Assembly: GCA_020848965.1 (NCBI GenBank)
Contig: JADLHE010000113.1
Location: 1 to 33,685 of the forward strand
DNA length: 33,685 nucleotides
From: Saprospiraceae bacterium
GTDB taxonomy: Bacteria > Bacteroidota > Bacteroidia > Chitinophagales > Saprospiraceae
Direction: 5' to 3'
This document shows, piece after piece, positions 1-8,069 of the stretch (positions are counted from its first letter, which is position 1; each line of letters starts with the position of its first letter). Position numbers and translations under genes: made by a program. The notes under the pieces are model-generated. The model saw only the letters and a program-made list of their open reading frames with translations. It was not told the origin of the DNA and did not search any database.

Positions 1-1
1 A

Positions 2-178
2 GGGAACCAGGTCTACCTCTTCACAATTATTCAAGATGGGGATACTCTTAGGCTCGCCAAAACCATACTGCCCCGTGATGCTGCTGCCAGTTTAGTAGGC
101 AAAACAGATGGCAGTTTTGACGTGACGGGCTTAAAAACCGAAGATGGCACGAGCCATGATTTCAACTCGAATCGTTAA
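2..178 (+). CDS. 3' end of an unidentified protein (partial at window edge)
   Basis: An open frame enters from the left edge and runs 58 codons to a TAA at 176-178. The peptide begins GNQVYLFTIIQDG and ends SHDFNSNR. It is polar, with no recognisable motif, and could be the tail of a beta-rich secreted protein, but that is a guess. It is absent from the ORF track because its start lies outside the window. The absence of stops over 58 codons and the contrast with the stop-rich stretch downstream are the only support. Confidence 0.5.
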   Translation, partial: GNQVYLFTIIQDGDTLRLAKTILPRDAAASLVGKTDGSFDVTGLKTEDGTSHDFNSNR

Positions 179-696
179 GTCATTGCACTAACGGCATTTA
201 TTATCAATTGCAGATTTGGGTTTTAGCAGGGTTTTTTACTTCCCTGATAATTAACAAGCACCCTGTGCTTGAAAGCCATGGCCATGTCCCAGCATAAGAC
301 TTTTTTATCCTCACAGGTGAGGGCTTGATATACCACCCACAACACACAACGAGGCACCCCAAAACCACGGCCAGTGAGTGCTTTTAAAATGCACTTATGC
401 AATAACCTGCGTGTACAGGGCCTATTTCCCTATGTGCCCCCCAGCTATCAGGGTATCTGGGGAAAAGGTCAGTTCAAGGGTAATAGCCATAGCTGGCAGT
501 TTGGGCATTTCTAAATAAGCCAATTGTCTTTTCCACGCATGGAGCCTGCGCCACCAAGCCAATATGGCTTGACTTGGCAAAGGGCTGTGCTTATGGTTGA
601 ATGTAAATGCTGAAATATTTAAAGCCTATAAACAAATCCGACGCACGGGTCACACAATAAAAAAAACGACACAACGCATCCAATATTAAGCAAAAA
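179..696. other. Long non-coding stretch, no gene recognised
   Basis: About 500 bases without a convincing ORF on either strand. Several small inverted repeats are visible: CAGGG/CCCTG near 228-253, CCCCAG/CTGGGG near 440-462, and AAGCCA/TGGCTT near 556-570. None is followed by a clear T-run. It may hold promoters for the lipoprotein gene, or decayed sequence. I see no tRNA or recognisable mobile element. Confidence 0.4.
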
Positions 697-760
697 GGAG
701 TAACTCGAAAATCCAGAAAAGAGTAGAGCACGGTAGCCGAAAAGTGTGAAGAGTAGGCAA
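697..760 (+). promoter_or_regulatory. Duplicated leader element upstream of the lipoprotein gene
   Basis: Two related units lie head to tail. The first starts GGAGTAACTCGAAAATCC (697-714) and is followed by GAGTAG (721). The second has GCCGAAAA (736-743) and ends GAGTAGGCAA (751-760), 19 nt before the ATG at 780. A single copy of the same pattern precedes the next gene at 1834-1870. The shared sequence and similar distance to the start suggest a transcribed leader or regulatory site. Its function is unknown. Confidence 0.5.
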
Positions 761-779
761 TTATTCAAAATTTATCACA

Positions 780-1685
780 ATGAAAACCATCAATCATTTC
801 TCCCAAAAACGGAGCAACTTTAGAATGCTGGCCATTCTATTAATTGCAACTTCCATTATGGCTATTGGCTGCGACGAAGACTGCTCGGACGGCTTCCATG
901 ACGAAACCTATGGACGGACAGAATGGGCAAGCACCTTAGAAGCCCTGATACCCATGGGCAGCATCCGACTGAATAATTTTAATACTGCGCCAGATGGCAC
1001 GCCCATAGGTGGGGAGTTTTGCAATTATGTAGCCACTGAGGGCTGCGAAAATGAGCAAAACTCAAATTCTGGTGCCTTTTGCGAAGGGGCCGAGTTTCAG
1101 TTCAAGCGTCCGTGCGATTCGTATATTGATTTCGTTATTGGCAGGAGGCAATTCGACCTAAATGTACCCCGAATAGGCCCAGATTCGAGGTACAAAATAT
1201 ACGTCAACGACATCAACTCCACAAGCTTATCTGCTGGTTCCCAAGACCGTTTCCTGCGCTTCAGTGTTGATTTTGAGAGCGATGGCAGGGAAATCAGGGC
1301 CAATTGCTACAATAATTTCTTTTGTTTTGCTGGGGTGCCAGAGTTCGAGTTGGATAACTTGCATATTGATATACTGCTGGGCATAACTGCTATTGACAAT
1401 GCCATCACGTATGACGATGTACAGGTAAATGTGACCGCTGATTTGCAAAATGCAGGACTCTGCCACGATAACGTTTTTGCTGCTTTTTGCGGGGATACCC
1501 ACGAAATTATCTTCTCAAATTTAAGGGACCAAATCATTAATCAAATGAACAACCCAAGCATTAAGGATTTTATCAGCGAATCTATCACCAATTATATCAG
1601 GGCACAGCTTTCCCTGGGAGACAGGGTGATTAACCGAGCCAACATCATTGGCGAGAGTTTATTATTGAATATCGAGTGCCCATGA
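780..1685 (+). CDS. Predicted lipoprotein, function unknown
   Basis: The 301-residue product starts with a basic region, a hydrophobic segment (about residues 16-30) and a cysteine in MAIGC at residue 31. This fits a lipoprotein signal peptide with a slightly atypical lipobox. An internal Met at residue 16 is an alternative start, but the ATG at 780 has the same distance to the leader element as the next gene, so I kept it. The mature part is rich in Asp, Asn and Phe and has about a dozen cysteines (for example DEDCSDGF, CNYVATEGC, CYNNFFC), suggesting disulfides in an exported protein. No family was recognised. The shared leader hints at co-regulation with the downstream gene. Confidence 0.75.
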   Translation: MKTINHFSQKRSNFRMLAILLIATSIMAIGCDEDCSDGFHDETYGRTEWASTLEALIPMGSIRLNNFNTAPDGTPIGGEFCNYVATEGCENEQNSNSGAFCEGAEFQFKRPCDSYIDFVIGRRQFDLNVPRIGPDSRYKIYVNDINSTSLSAGSQDRFLRFSVDFESDGREIRANCYNNFFCFAGVPEFELDNLHIDILLGITAIDNAITYDDVQVNVTADLQNAGLCHDNVFAAFCGDTHEIIFSNLRDQIINQMNNPSIKDFISESITNYIRAQLSLGDRVINRANIIGESLLLNIECP

Positions 1686-1728
1686 AGCTAATTCGGTCTT
1701 TATAGGTGGACGCATTTAAAGCTGACAG

Positions 1729-1775
1729 CGCCTCTTTTAGTCAGCAGGGCTTGTCAGTCCCTGCTGACAGAGGCG
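1729..1775. repeat. Large stem-loop after the lipoprotein gene
   Basis: A perfect 10-bp inverted repeat, GTCAGCAGGG (1740-1749) with CCCTGCTGAC (1759-1768), surrounds a 9-nt loop. An outer stem CGCCTCT (1729-1735) with AGAGGCG (1769-1775) extends it, leaving a 4-nt bulge. There is no T-run after it, so it is not a textbook intrinsic terminator. It could be a 3' stabilising structure or a repeat unit. Confidence 0.6.
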
Positions 1776-1833
1776 ACTGCTAAATTGCTCAATCCGAACA
1801 TCATTTTCATTAACTACTAATAATTTAAAGAGC

Positions 1834-1870
1834 GGAGTAAGCCGAAAATCCGAATTACCAGAGTAGGCAA
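1834..1870 (+). promoter_or_regulatory. Leader element, second copy
   Basis: GGAGTAAGCCGAAAATCC (1834-1851) matches 16 of 18 bases of the unit at 697-714. GAGTAGGCAA (1861-1870) is identical to 751-760. The element ends 18 nt before the ATG at 1889. See the copy upstream of the lipoprotein gene. Confidence 0.5.
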
Positions 1871-1888
1871 ATCATAAACCTCAAACTT

Positions 1889-3769
1889 ATGGGTTATTTA
1901 ATTAAAGGAAACCTATGTGGATTCCTCTGCGACGACTGTTTTGAACCCCTCTTTGGTTCAAAAGTATTGCTTTACTTGCCTTGGCAAAAAGATGCCATAT
2001 TGCAAACCGCTGTTGCCAACCCGAAAGAGACCTTCCGGCTTGTGGACCCCAAAGAAGCCAAGGGCCGGGAAAAACTCCTGATAGGAACGGCAGACGTGGA
2101 CGAAAAAGGCAACTTTGAATTTGACATTGACGAAAAGTACCGTGGCACCGCCTTCGACATAGATTTTGTTTGTGGCTCCGTGCCCCGCAGGCCACCAGTT
2201 CCGCCACGGAAGATAGAACCGATTCAGTTCCACATTACTACCTTTTTCCCCGAATGGCGAGCCGATGAGATTAAGCAGAATTTCTACTACCACTGGAGAT
2301 ATTGCATATCGGCCAAATGGTGGTGCTATATCCGTGGGCACTACTTCGATGTGTGGACAATCTGTGGTCACATGTACGTTTGCGACACCAAAACGCCCAT
2401 CCCAAACGTGGAAGTTACTGCTTGGGACGCCGATTTCTTCACCGACGACAACCTTGGCTCGGCTATCACCGACGCATCTGGCCACTTCCGCATTGACTAC
2501 AGTTCCGATAAGTTCAAACAAACGTTTTTGTCCCCGGCCATTAACGTTGAAACCGACCCCGGCCTGCCGCTCAGCTTCAAAAGCGGCCCCGACGTCTATT
2601 TCACCTATAAGTACAATGGTGTTTCCATACAAGGCGAAACCGCCGCAAACAGGCGGAACAACGTGGGATACTGCCTATGCGTGAATCTTTGCCTGAAGGA
2701 CATCGTCGTCCCGCCTACAGGTGTTCCAGCTTCCTTTACGAAGATTGGCAAGATTGGCAACCATTTCATCAACGAGGAAATTGCCAGCGGCAACACAAAC
2801 GTGATAGCGCAGTCCACAGGCAAGACGCCGAGCGGTCAGGCTTTTTATGGCGGAATTGCACTGCGTGGCAACCTCGCACAGCAGCTAAACGGCAACCCCT
2901 TGGAGTACAGCTTCGATGTGATTGAAACTTCGGGGCCAGGTACCGCCGCCGATATTGGCACATGGAAGAAACTGCTGGTGGGCGATATGTTCGATGCAGT
3001 CATCGGTACGTTCTTGGGGCTACCCGACCCCATCACTGGCGACATCCCGACAACGGACTACGTGGTAGGCCCGTCGGGCGGTGTGGATGCCAGCGGCTGG
3101 ATTGCAGTGCCACAAGCAAACAATTTCGCTCCCAACATAAATGGCGAACTTTTGAACCTGAATACCGCCAAACTCAACGGGTTTAGCGTAAACATGGCTG
3201 GCCTTGTTCAGGGGCAGTCCACTACTACCAGGGCTGCACTCCAACAGAACAGGTACTTCAAAATCAGGATGGTAAAACGAGAGGCTGGCAATGCTTCCAC
3301 GGAAACAATTGCTGGTGTGTCCAATCCCATCGCCATGTTCAATACCGTGTATGCCAACGTGCCGCAATTCGGCTCATGGACACCGCAAACTTCCAACGAA
3401 TTGGGCGTTGCCTGCATAGACATCCAAGAGATGATAGGCGGCGGTGGCGGTACGGGTTGCAAGCCCATCACAAATGCCATCCACGTCAACTACACAGCCG
3501 CCAACCCGAACATGGGAGCAGTGAGCTTGGTGATGTATGGCCCAGGCGGCCCATACAACCTCGTCAACGCTGCCCCCGTAAGTTCGGTCAGCGAGACCTT
3601 TGGCACGGCAGTCGATTTGGAAACCCAGACCCCTACCCCTACAATAGAGCCTGTCGGCAATTTGAAAAAATGTGCCTACACAATATGGCTTACTGTCGAA
3701 TTGAAACTGACAAACGGTGAATCTCAGCACCCTGGCATTCATGACTGGATGTCGTTCTGTAAGGGATAA
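1889..3769 (+). CDS. Large cysteine-containing protein with possible prealbumin-like domain, function unknown
   Basis: The product has 626 residues and no obvious signal peptide. The N-terminal third has clustered cysteines (LCGFLCDDCFEPLFG). A segment around residues 165-205 (GHMYVCDTKTPIPNVEVTAW, then DASGHFRIDYSS) resembles the carboxypeptidase-regulatory/transthyretin-like beta-sandwich pattern, with a P-x-x-x-V-x-x-x-D then D-x-x-G-x-F layout. The C-terminal half is Gly/Asn/Thr rich with a poly-Gly tract (GGGGGTGC). The gene shares a leader element with the upstream lipoprotein gene. I do not recognise the family. A surface or structural protein is possible, but this is inference. Confidence 0.75.
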   Translation: MGYLIKGNLCGFLCDDCFEPLFGSKVLLYLPWQKDAILQTAVANPKETFRLVDPKEAKGREKLLIGTADVDEKGNFEFDIDEKYRGTAFDIDFVCGSVPRRPPVPPRKIEPIQFHITTFFPEWRADEIKQNFYYHWRYCISAKWWCYIRGHYFDVWTICGHMYVCDTKTPIPNVEVTAWDADFFTDDNLGSAITDASGHFRIDYSSDKFKQTFLSPAINVETDPGLPLSFKSGPDVYFTYKYNGVSIQGETAANRRNNVGYCLCVNLCLKDIVVPPTGVPASFTKIGKIGNHFINEEIASGNTNVIAQSTGKTPSGQAFYGGIALRGNLAQQLNGNPLEYSFDVIETSGPGTAADIGTWKKLLVGDMFDAVIGTFLGLPDPITGDIPTTDYVVGPSGGVDASGWIAVPQANNFAPNINGELLNLNTAKLNGFSVNMAGLVQGQSTTTRAALQQNRYFKIRMVKREAGNASTETIAGVSNPIAMFNTVYANVPQFGSWTPQTSNELGVACIDIQEMIGGGGGTGCKPITNAIHVNYTAANPNMGAVSLVMYGPGGPYNLVNAAPVSSVSETFGTAVDLETQTPTPTIEPVGNLKKCAYTIWLTVELKLTNGESQHPGIHDWMSFCKG

Positions 3770-3808
3770 GTTCTGATTGACCCCCTATGCAAGAAACCAA
3801 GTGGATTT

Positions 3809-3846
3809 TAAGCCTGTACCGCATTGAGGGGTACGGGCTTTTTTAT
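3809..3846 (+). terminator. Intrinsic terminator after the 626-residue protein gene
   Basis: AAGCCTGTACC pairs with GGTACGGGCTT across a short loop and is followed by TTTTTATTT. It sits 40 nt after the stop codon and also lies between convergent genes. Confidence 0.85.
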
Positions 3847-3886
3847 TTAATCGAGAATAACCTGCTGAATTATATGTTTAAGCTGT

Positions 3887-4924
3887 TTAGGAAGGCAAGA
3901 ATCCCATTTGTTGAAACAACACCACCTGCCCCCTCCCCCGCACCAAATTATGCTGCGGGTATTTAACCTTATAATAAACATCCCCCACGATATAATCACC
4001 AATAAACCGCACGGCCTGCATCAGCGTGAGCCACGGGCCAGCCAAGGGCAAAGCGTTGCGCTCTGCGGGGGTGAGTATCTCGCCCATTTCGGAGAGGAAA
4101 CCTTCCAATAACGCCTCATAAATCGGTTGCCGGAAATGGATTTTGGTCAAATCGGCTTCGTCCTCGTTGGCGAGGCTGGTGGCTGTGCGCACGAGGTCGC
4201 CAAAGTCGGAGAGAACGATGCCGGGCATGACCGTGTCGAGGTCAATGACGGCCACGGGAGTCGGGTTGGCCTTGTCGGAGGTGGCGGCGAAGAGTAGGTT
4301 GTTCACTTTCGTGTCGTGGTGGATGGCCCGCAGTGGCAGATTGAGGTCGGCCACTTGATGGAAAAGCGATTGGTATTCCAAAATGGCATCCACCTCGGCT
4401 CGGGCCTCGGCGAGGCGCTCCGGGATGGCGTTCTGTACAGCCTGATGGAACTGCTCCAAGCGCCAAAGGCCGTTGTGGAAATCGGGGATAGTCGCCTGCA
4501 ATTGCGAAGCATCCAAGCTGTCCAAAGCCCTTGCGAAAGCACCGAAAGCCTTGGCGGCTGCGTGGGCTTGGCCGGGTGTTTCCACTTGTTCATAGGAGGT
4601 CGTTTTATCGAAAAAAGGAAAAACCCGCCAGTAGTTGCCCGAAGGGTCGCAATGGAGCCAACGGCCATCGAGCGTGAGCCGGGGATTTAATATTTTCAAT
4701 TCATAAGGCTGTTTTTCGAGGTGCTGCGCAACGAGTTGGATATTCTGCATGACGGCCTCCGGCTGCCGGAAGACGTGGTGGTTGAGGCGCTGGAGCAGCC
4801 AAGTTTGCGGCTGGCCGTCCGCCACTATTTCGAGGCGGTAGGTGTCGTTGATATGGCCTGTGCCGAAGAGGACAAGGCTTACAAGCTGCTGATAATCAAA
4901 GAATTGCTGGACGATGGCTTCCAT
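3887..4924 (-). CDS. Aminoglycoside-phosphotransferase-fold kinase, N-acetylhexosamine 1-kinase-like
   Basis: The 345-residue product has the APH-fold kinase signatures. A nucleotide-loop-like GTGHINDTY lies at residues 21-29. The catalytic-loop motif HHDTKVNNLLF has Asp near residue 204. The metal-binding DLDTVMPG starts near residue 228. This order and the sequence HDTKxxN/DLDT are typical of the group that includes N-acetylhexosamine 1-kinase (NahK), which phosphorylates N-acetylhexosamines at C1. The exact sugar cannot be fixed from sequence, and other small-molecule substrates remain possible. It lies 71 nt downstream of the YceI-like gene on the same strand, so it may be cotranscribed. 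Nothing else in the window belongs to a lacto-N-biose pathway. Confidence 0.85.
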   Translation of the reverse strand: MEAIVQQFFDYQQLVSLVLFGTGHINDTYRLEIVADGQPQTWLLQRLNHHVFRQPEAVMQNIQLVAQHLEKQPYELKILNPRLTLDGRWLHCDPSGNYWRVFPFFDKTTSYEQVETPGQAHAAAKAFGAFARALDSLDASQLQATIPDFHNGLWRLEQFHQAVQNAIPERLAEARAEVDAILEYQSLFHQVADLNLPLRAIHHDTKVNNLLFAATSDKANPTPVAVIDLDTVMPGIVLSDFGDLVRTATSLANEDEADLTKIHFRQPIYEALLEGFLSEMGEILTPAERNALPLAGPWLTLMQAVRFIGDYIVGDVYYKVKYPQHNLVRGRGQVVLFQQMGFLPS

Positions 4925-4995
4925 TCTGTGCGGGCGGTTTTTAGGAAAAGCCCGTTTTGCAAAGGTGGGGAAAACTGGCTACTTGGATTCCATTT

Positions 4996-5649
4996 TTATT
5001 CTACCGTTACGTCCAAATCCAAATTGATGGTAATCTCGTCCTTCACCTTGATGGCGCCCATGAGGGCCACGGGCGGCGTCACGCAGAAGTCGGTCATATT
5101 AAGGGTTTTGGTGCCGATGAAACGATATTGGTTGGGGCCAGATTTTTTAGCGGTGATGTTTATCCAATATTCTTTGCTCATGCCATTGAGCGAGATTTTG
5201 GTGAGCGCCTTCATTTTTATCCAATCCTTCAACTCGGTAAGGCGGTTGCATTTGTCCTGTTCCACTTTCTTTAGTTCGATGGTGATATAGGGGTGGTCGT
5301 CGGCATGAAGGGCTTTTTGCAGGTCCTTGTTCATGATTTTATTGCCACAATCGAGCGATTTGATTTTCAACTTTAATGTGGCGAAGCGGAAATGGGTGCT
5401 GAGGCTGCCATCGGCTGGCGGTTCCACGGTGAGCCGTTGGGGTTGAAAGGACTCGTTGCAGCCGCAGGTGAAGCCGTTGACATTGGTCTTACCGTCGAGC
5501 TTAAGCACGCTTTTCGGATTGATGCGGATGGTTTTTTCCATGCTCATTTTCTTAGTGGCCATAGCAATCGGTTGAGCATTGCCTGTCATGGATTGACCCA
5601 TAATGAGGATTAAGCTAAGGAATATGGCCGATTTAGTCAGCATTTTCAT
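4996..5649 (-). CDS. YceI-like secreted protein (second copy)
   Basis: The 217-residue product has a signal peptide (hydrophobic ILSLILIM region, cleavage likely near GNAQ at about residue 26). It ends with the motif FCVTPPVALMGAIKVKDEIT, shared in pattern with the YceI-like protein encoded at 7251-7829 (VTPPVLFLGTLKTDDNVT). YceI family members are lipocalin-like periplasmic beta-barrels that bind isoprenoid-type lipids. The ligand here is unknown. It differs from its paralogue by extra cysteines (NGFTCGCNESF). It lies downstream of the porin gene but beyond a hairpin terminator, so it may be expressed only partly with that gene. Confidence 0.85.
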   Translation of the reverse strand: MKMLTKSAIFLSLILIMGQSMTGNAQPIAMATKKMSMEKTIRINPKSVLKLDGKTNVNGFTCGCNESFQPQRLTVEPPADGSLSTHFRFATLKLKIKSLDCGNKIMNKDLQKALHADDHPYITIELKKVEQDKCNRLTELKDWIKMKALTKISLNGMSKEYWINITAKKSGPNQYRFIGTKTLNMTDFCVTPPVALMGAIKVKDEITINLDLDVTVE

Positions 5650-5711
5650 TTTGCTTATTTAATTGAGGGGTTAATTGAAGCTATGTGCTTTATCTTTTAA
5701 TATAGCCCGAA

Positions 5712-5753
5712 TAAAAAGCCCCAGTTCCTTTTCGAGGCAACTGGAGCTTTTTT
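5712..5753. terminator. Hairpin terminator between porin and second YceI gene
   Basis: AGCCCCAGTT (5717-5726) pairs with AACTGGAGCT (5739-5748) with one mismatch. The stem is flanked by A-runs on the left and T-runs on the right, so it can act on the minus-strand porin transcript. It lies 32 nt past the porin stop codon. Confidence 0.8.
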
Positions 5754-5784
5754 ATCGAGAATCATTTGCTAGAAGGCAGTTGCC

Positions 5785-7176
5785 TTAGAAGCCTACGACT
5801 GCTTCAACCATGATACCGTTGAACTTGCCACCGTTGAAGATGCTGGTGGTTGGGTAGTCCTTGTACTCTTGGTTGATATAGGCCAATTTCGCCAGAATAT
5901 TGTCATTCACGTACCAGCCTGCGCTGAGTTCGTAGCGAGCAATTTTCACTGGGTTGTTCACACCGAAGTTGGCACCAACGGCGGCCAATTCAGCGTTCAC
6001 GGTGTTGTAGCGGCCAGCGAGGTAGAAGTTTTCTTCTTTGCCAAAGCGGTACATCACGTCGGCAGCGTACTGCATGATAACCCGGTCTGGGCCAAGTTTG
6101 GTGGCATCCTTTGGGTCTTTCTCTTTCGAGCCACGGCCAGTTGCCCGCTCAACGGTTGCGAAAACTTCCAAGCCTTTGTATTTCAAGAATGCGTTGCCCA
6201 TGAGGGAGAAAACTTTGTCGCCGAAGCCTGGGCGCAGCCTGCCAGAGTAGTAGTTGGCATCGGTTGTGGCCTTGGTGTTTTCCATGACGAGGTAGTACCT
6301 GGAGCCTGCACGGTCGCCACCGTAGATATTGTTCGACCTTGAGCTGGCAGTGTAGTAGGTAGAGCCAGTTACACGTACCCGAAGGTCGTCGTCCACTTGC
6401 TTGTCAATGCCGAGTTTGCCAACGAATGCTGGTGCTTTTTTCGAACTATTGTCCACGTCCACGCCCTGAACCGGGTCTGGAAGTTTCACAACGTCGCCTT
6501 TGATTTCACCGCTGGTAATAGCACCCACTGCCAAGAACCCATTCCTTTGGAAAATCAATTCACCACCGATTTCCGTGTTGAAGGCATCCAAAATCAAGTT
6601 CTCAATATAAGGGTTGTAAAGCGCTGCACCGTTGTCGCTGCGGCGGAAGTGGGCGTCGCCGTAGTTCACCTCGTAGTGGCCAACCTTGATGGTCAGGTTT
6701 TCCATCAATTTATCAACGCCTGGGCTGTTGAAGAACGGCAACTTGTCGAATTGGATATAGCCGCCTTTTACCCATGACTCTTGGTGGTGGCGGGCAGACA
6801 GGTAAGAAACCATGTTGATGCGGATGCCATCGGCCAATTGTGCGTCAATGTTCAAGTTTGCAGTAGCAAGGTTAAAACCATTGCCAAGGTCAATCAACTT
6901 ATTGGCGTTGGTGGTGTCGGTAGCACTGACGGGCACATAAACCGCCGTGTTCTCGTGTTTGAGCGACTGGAATTGCTGGGCAAAATTGCCACCAATCCGC
7001 ACCTTGAACTCCTTCGGTGCGCCGTTGTCTGTTTTCGGTGTTTCAAACATATTGGCACCACGCCTGTCATAAGGGCGATAGTATTGGATGTCATTTTGGC
7101 TCCAGCCAAACATTGGGAGCAGGAACAGGGCTACAAACAGGCCCGACAGTTTCATGTTGAAAAGTGAGTTTTTCAT
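5785..7176 (-). CDS. Outer-membrane porin of the phosphate-selective (OprO/OprP-like) type
   Basis: The 463-residue product has an N-terminal signal peptide (hydrophobic LFVALFLLPMFGWS, cleavage before QND). Alternating hydrophobic strands follow, rich in Gly and aromatic residues, and the protein ends in a C-terminal Phe (VEAVVGF), the usual sign of an outer-membrane beta-barrel. The sequence style (KVGHYEVNYGDAHFRRSDNG, FLKYKGLEVFATVERATGRG) matches Bacteroidota porins annotated as OprO/OprP-like. Phosphate selectivity cannot be inferred. It starts 74 nt after the first YceI-like gene and the two are probably cotranscribed. The second YceI gene follows it. Confidence 0.8.
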   Translation of the reverse strand: MKNSLFNMKLSGLFVALFLLPMFGWSQNDIQYYRPYDRRGANMFETPKTDNGAPKEFKVRIGGNFAQQFQSLKHENTAVYVPVSATDTTNANKLIDLGNGFNLATANLNIDAQLADGIRINMVSYLSARHHQESWVKGGYIQFDKLPFFNSPGVDKLMENLTIKVGHYEVNYGDAHFRRSDNGAALYNPYIENLILDAFNTEIGGELIFQRNGFLAVGAITSGEIKGDVVKLPDPVQGVDVDNSSKKAPAFVGKLGIDKQVDDDLRVRVTGSTYYTASSRSNNIYGGDRAGSRYYLVMENTKATTDANYYSGRLRPGFGDKVFSLMGNAFLKYKGLEVFATVERATGRGSKEKDPKDATKLGPDRVIMQYAADVMYRFGKEENFYLAGRYNTVNAELAAVGANFGVNNPVKIARYELSAGWYVNDNILAKLAYINQEYKDYPTTSIFNGGKFNGIMVEAVVGF

Positions 7177-7250
7177 GATGAGTTGTATTAAAAGTGAAAG
7201 GATATGGTAGAGGATTGTATTGGCCAGTAGGGCTGGTCTGCAATCGCTGT

Positions 7251-7829
7251 TTATTTCACGCTTGTGCTTGCGAAAGTTGCGTCGAACGTGATGGTCACGT
7301 TGTCGTCAGTCTTCAAAGTGCCGAGGAACAGCACTGGAGGTGTCACGTTGTATTCGGTCATTTTCACCTTCTTGGTTCCCTTAAAGGTGACCTGGCCACC
7401 GTTCACGGTAGCAGCTACCGTCATGTTGATGGTCTTTGTAGTGCCCGCAATCGTCAGTTTGCCCTCTGTCTCAAGAGTGTAGGTCCCACCCTTGGGGCTG
7501 ATGTACGTCACCTTGGTCAGGTTGTAGGTCATGGTCGGGTTGGCCTTTGCCTTCAGTTCCTTCATCATGTTCTTGTCCATCGTTTCGCCGTGGTTGCTTT
7601 TGATGGAATTCGTTGTCATGGTGATGTTGAGGGCATTGATGCCGCTGAGGGCATTGTTCGTGAACACCATTTGCCCGCTGCCGCTAACTTTCGTCACGTC
7701 GGCGGTCCAATCGTGGAGGGTAGATGTGCCGGACATTCTGATGGAGCTTTTCGAAAGCTTGTACTCCGTTTGGGAGAAAAGGCTGAAGCCGGCTATCAGC
7801 AATGCGAAGAGGATGATTGACTTTTTCAT
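7251..7829 (-). CDS. YceI-like secreted protein (first copy)
   Basis: The 192-residue product has a clear signal peptide (MKKSIILFALLIAGFSLFSQ). The mature protein has the YceI pattern: SGTSTLHDWTADV near the N-terminus, GKLTIAGTTKTI in the middle and MTEYNVTPPVLFLGTLKTDD near the end. The family forms a lipocalin-like barrel that binds hydrophobic ligands such as polyisoprenoids. In Bacteroidota the ligand is generally unknown. It is the first gene of the likely YceI-porin unit. About 240 bp of non-coding sequence upstream contains no perfect TAnnTTTG box that I could find. Confidence 0.9.
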   Translation of the reverse strand: MKKSIILFALLIAGFSLFSQTEYKLSKSSIRMSGTSTLHDWTADVTKVSGSGQMVFTNNALSGINALNITMTTNSIKSNHGETMDKNMMKELKAKANPTMTYNLTKVTYISPKGGTYTLETEGKLTIAGTTKTINMTVAATVNGGQVTFKGTKKVKMTEYNVTPPVLFLGTLKTDDNVTITFDATFASTSVK

Positions 7830-8069
7830 ATCTCAGTGATTTTAGTTACACTGCAAATATGAATGCCTGCGCAGAGGGTGCTGAATGAGCAAAATCAGAG
7901 GGGGCAGTGAGAATAATCAGCCGAGTGAACAAAACGCAGTAAACACTATTATTTCGCCACCAATCTATTTTATTGTACAATATTTTAATTCAAACCGCCC
8001 TTCTTAAACGAATCAAGTTTTTATTCCGAAAGTCAAAATTGGGGGTTTGCGAGCAAAAGCTCGTGCCCA

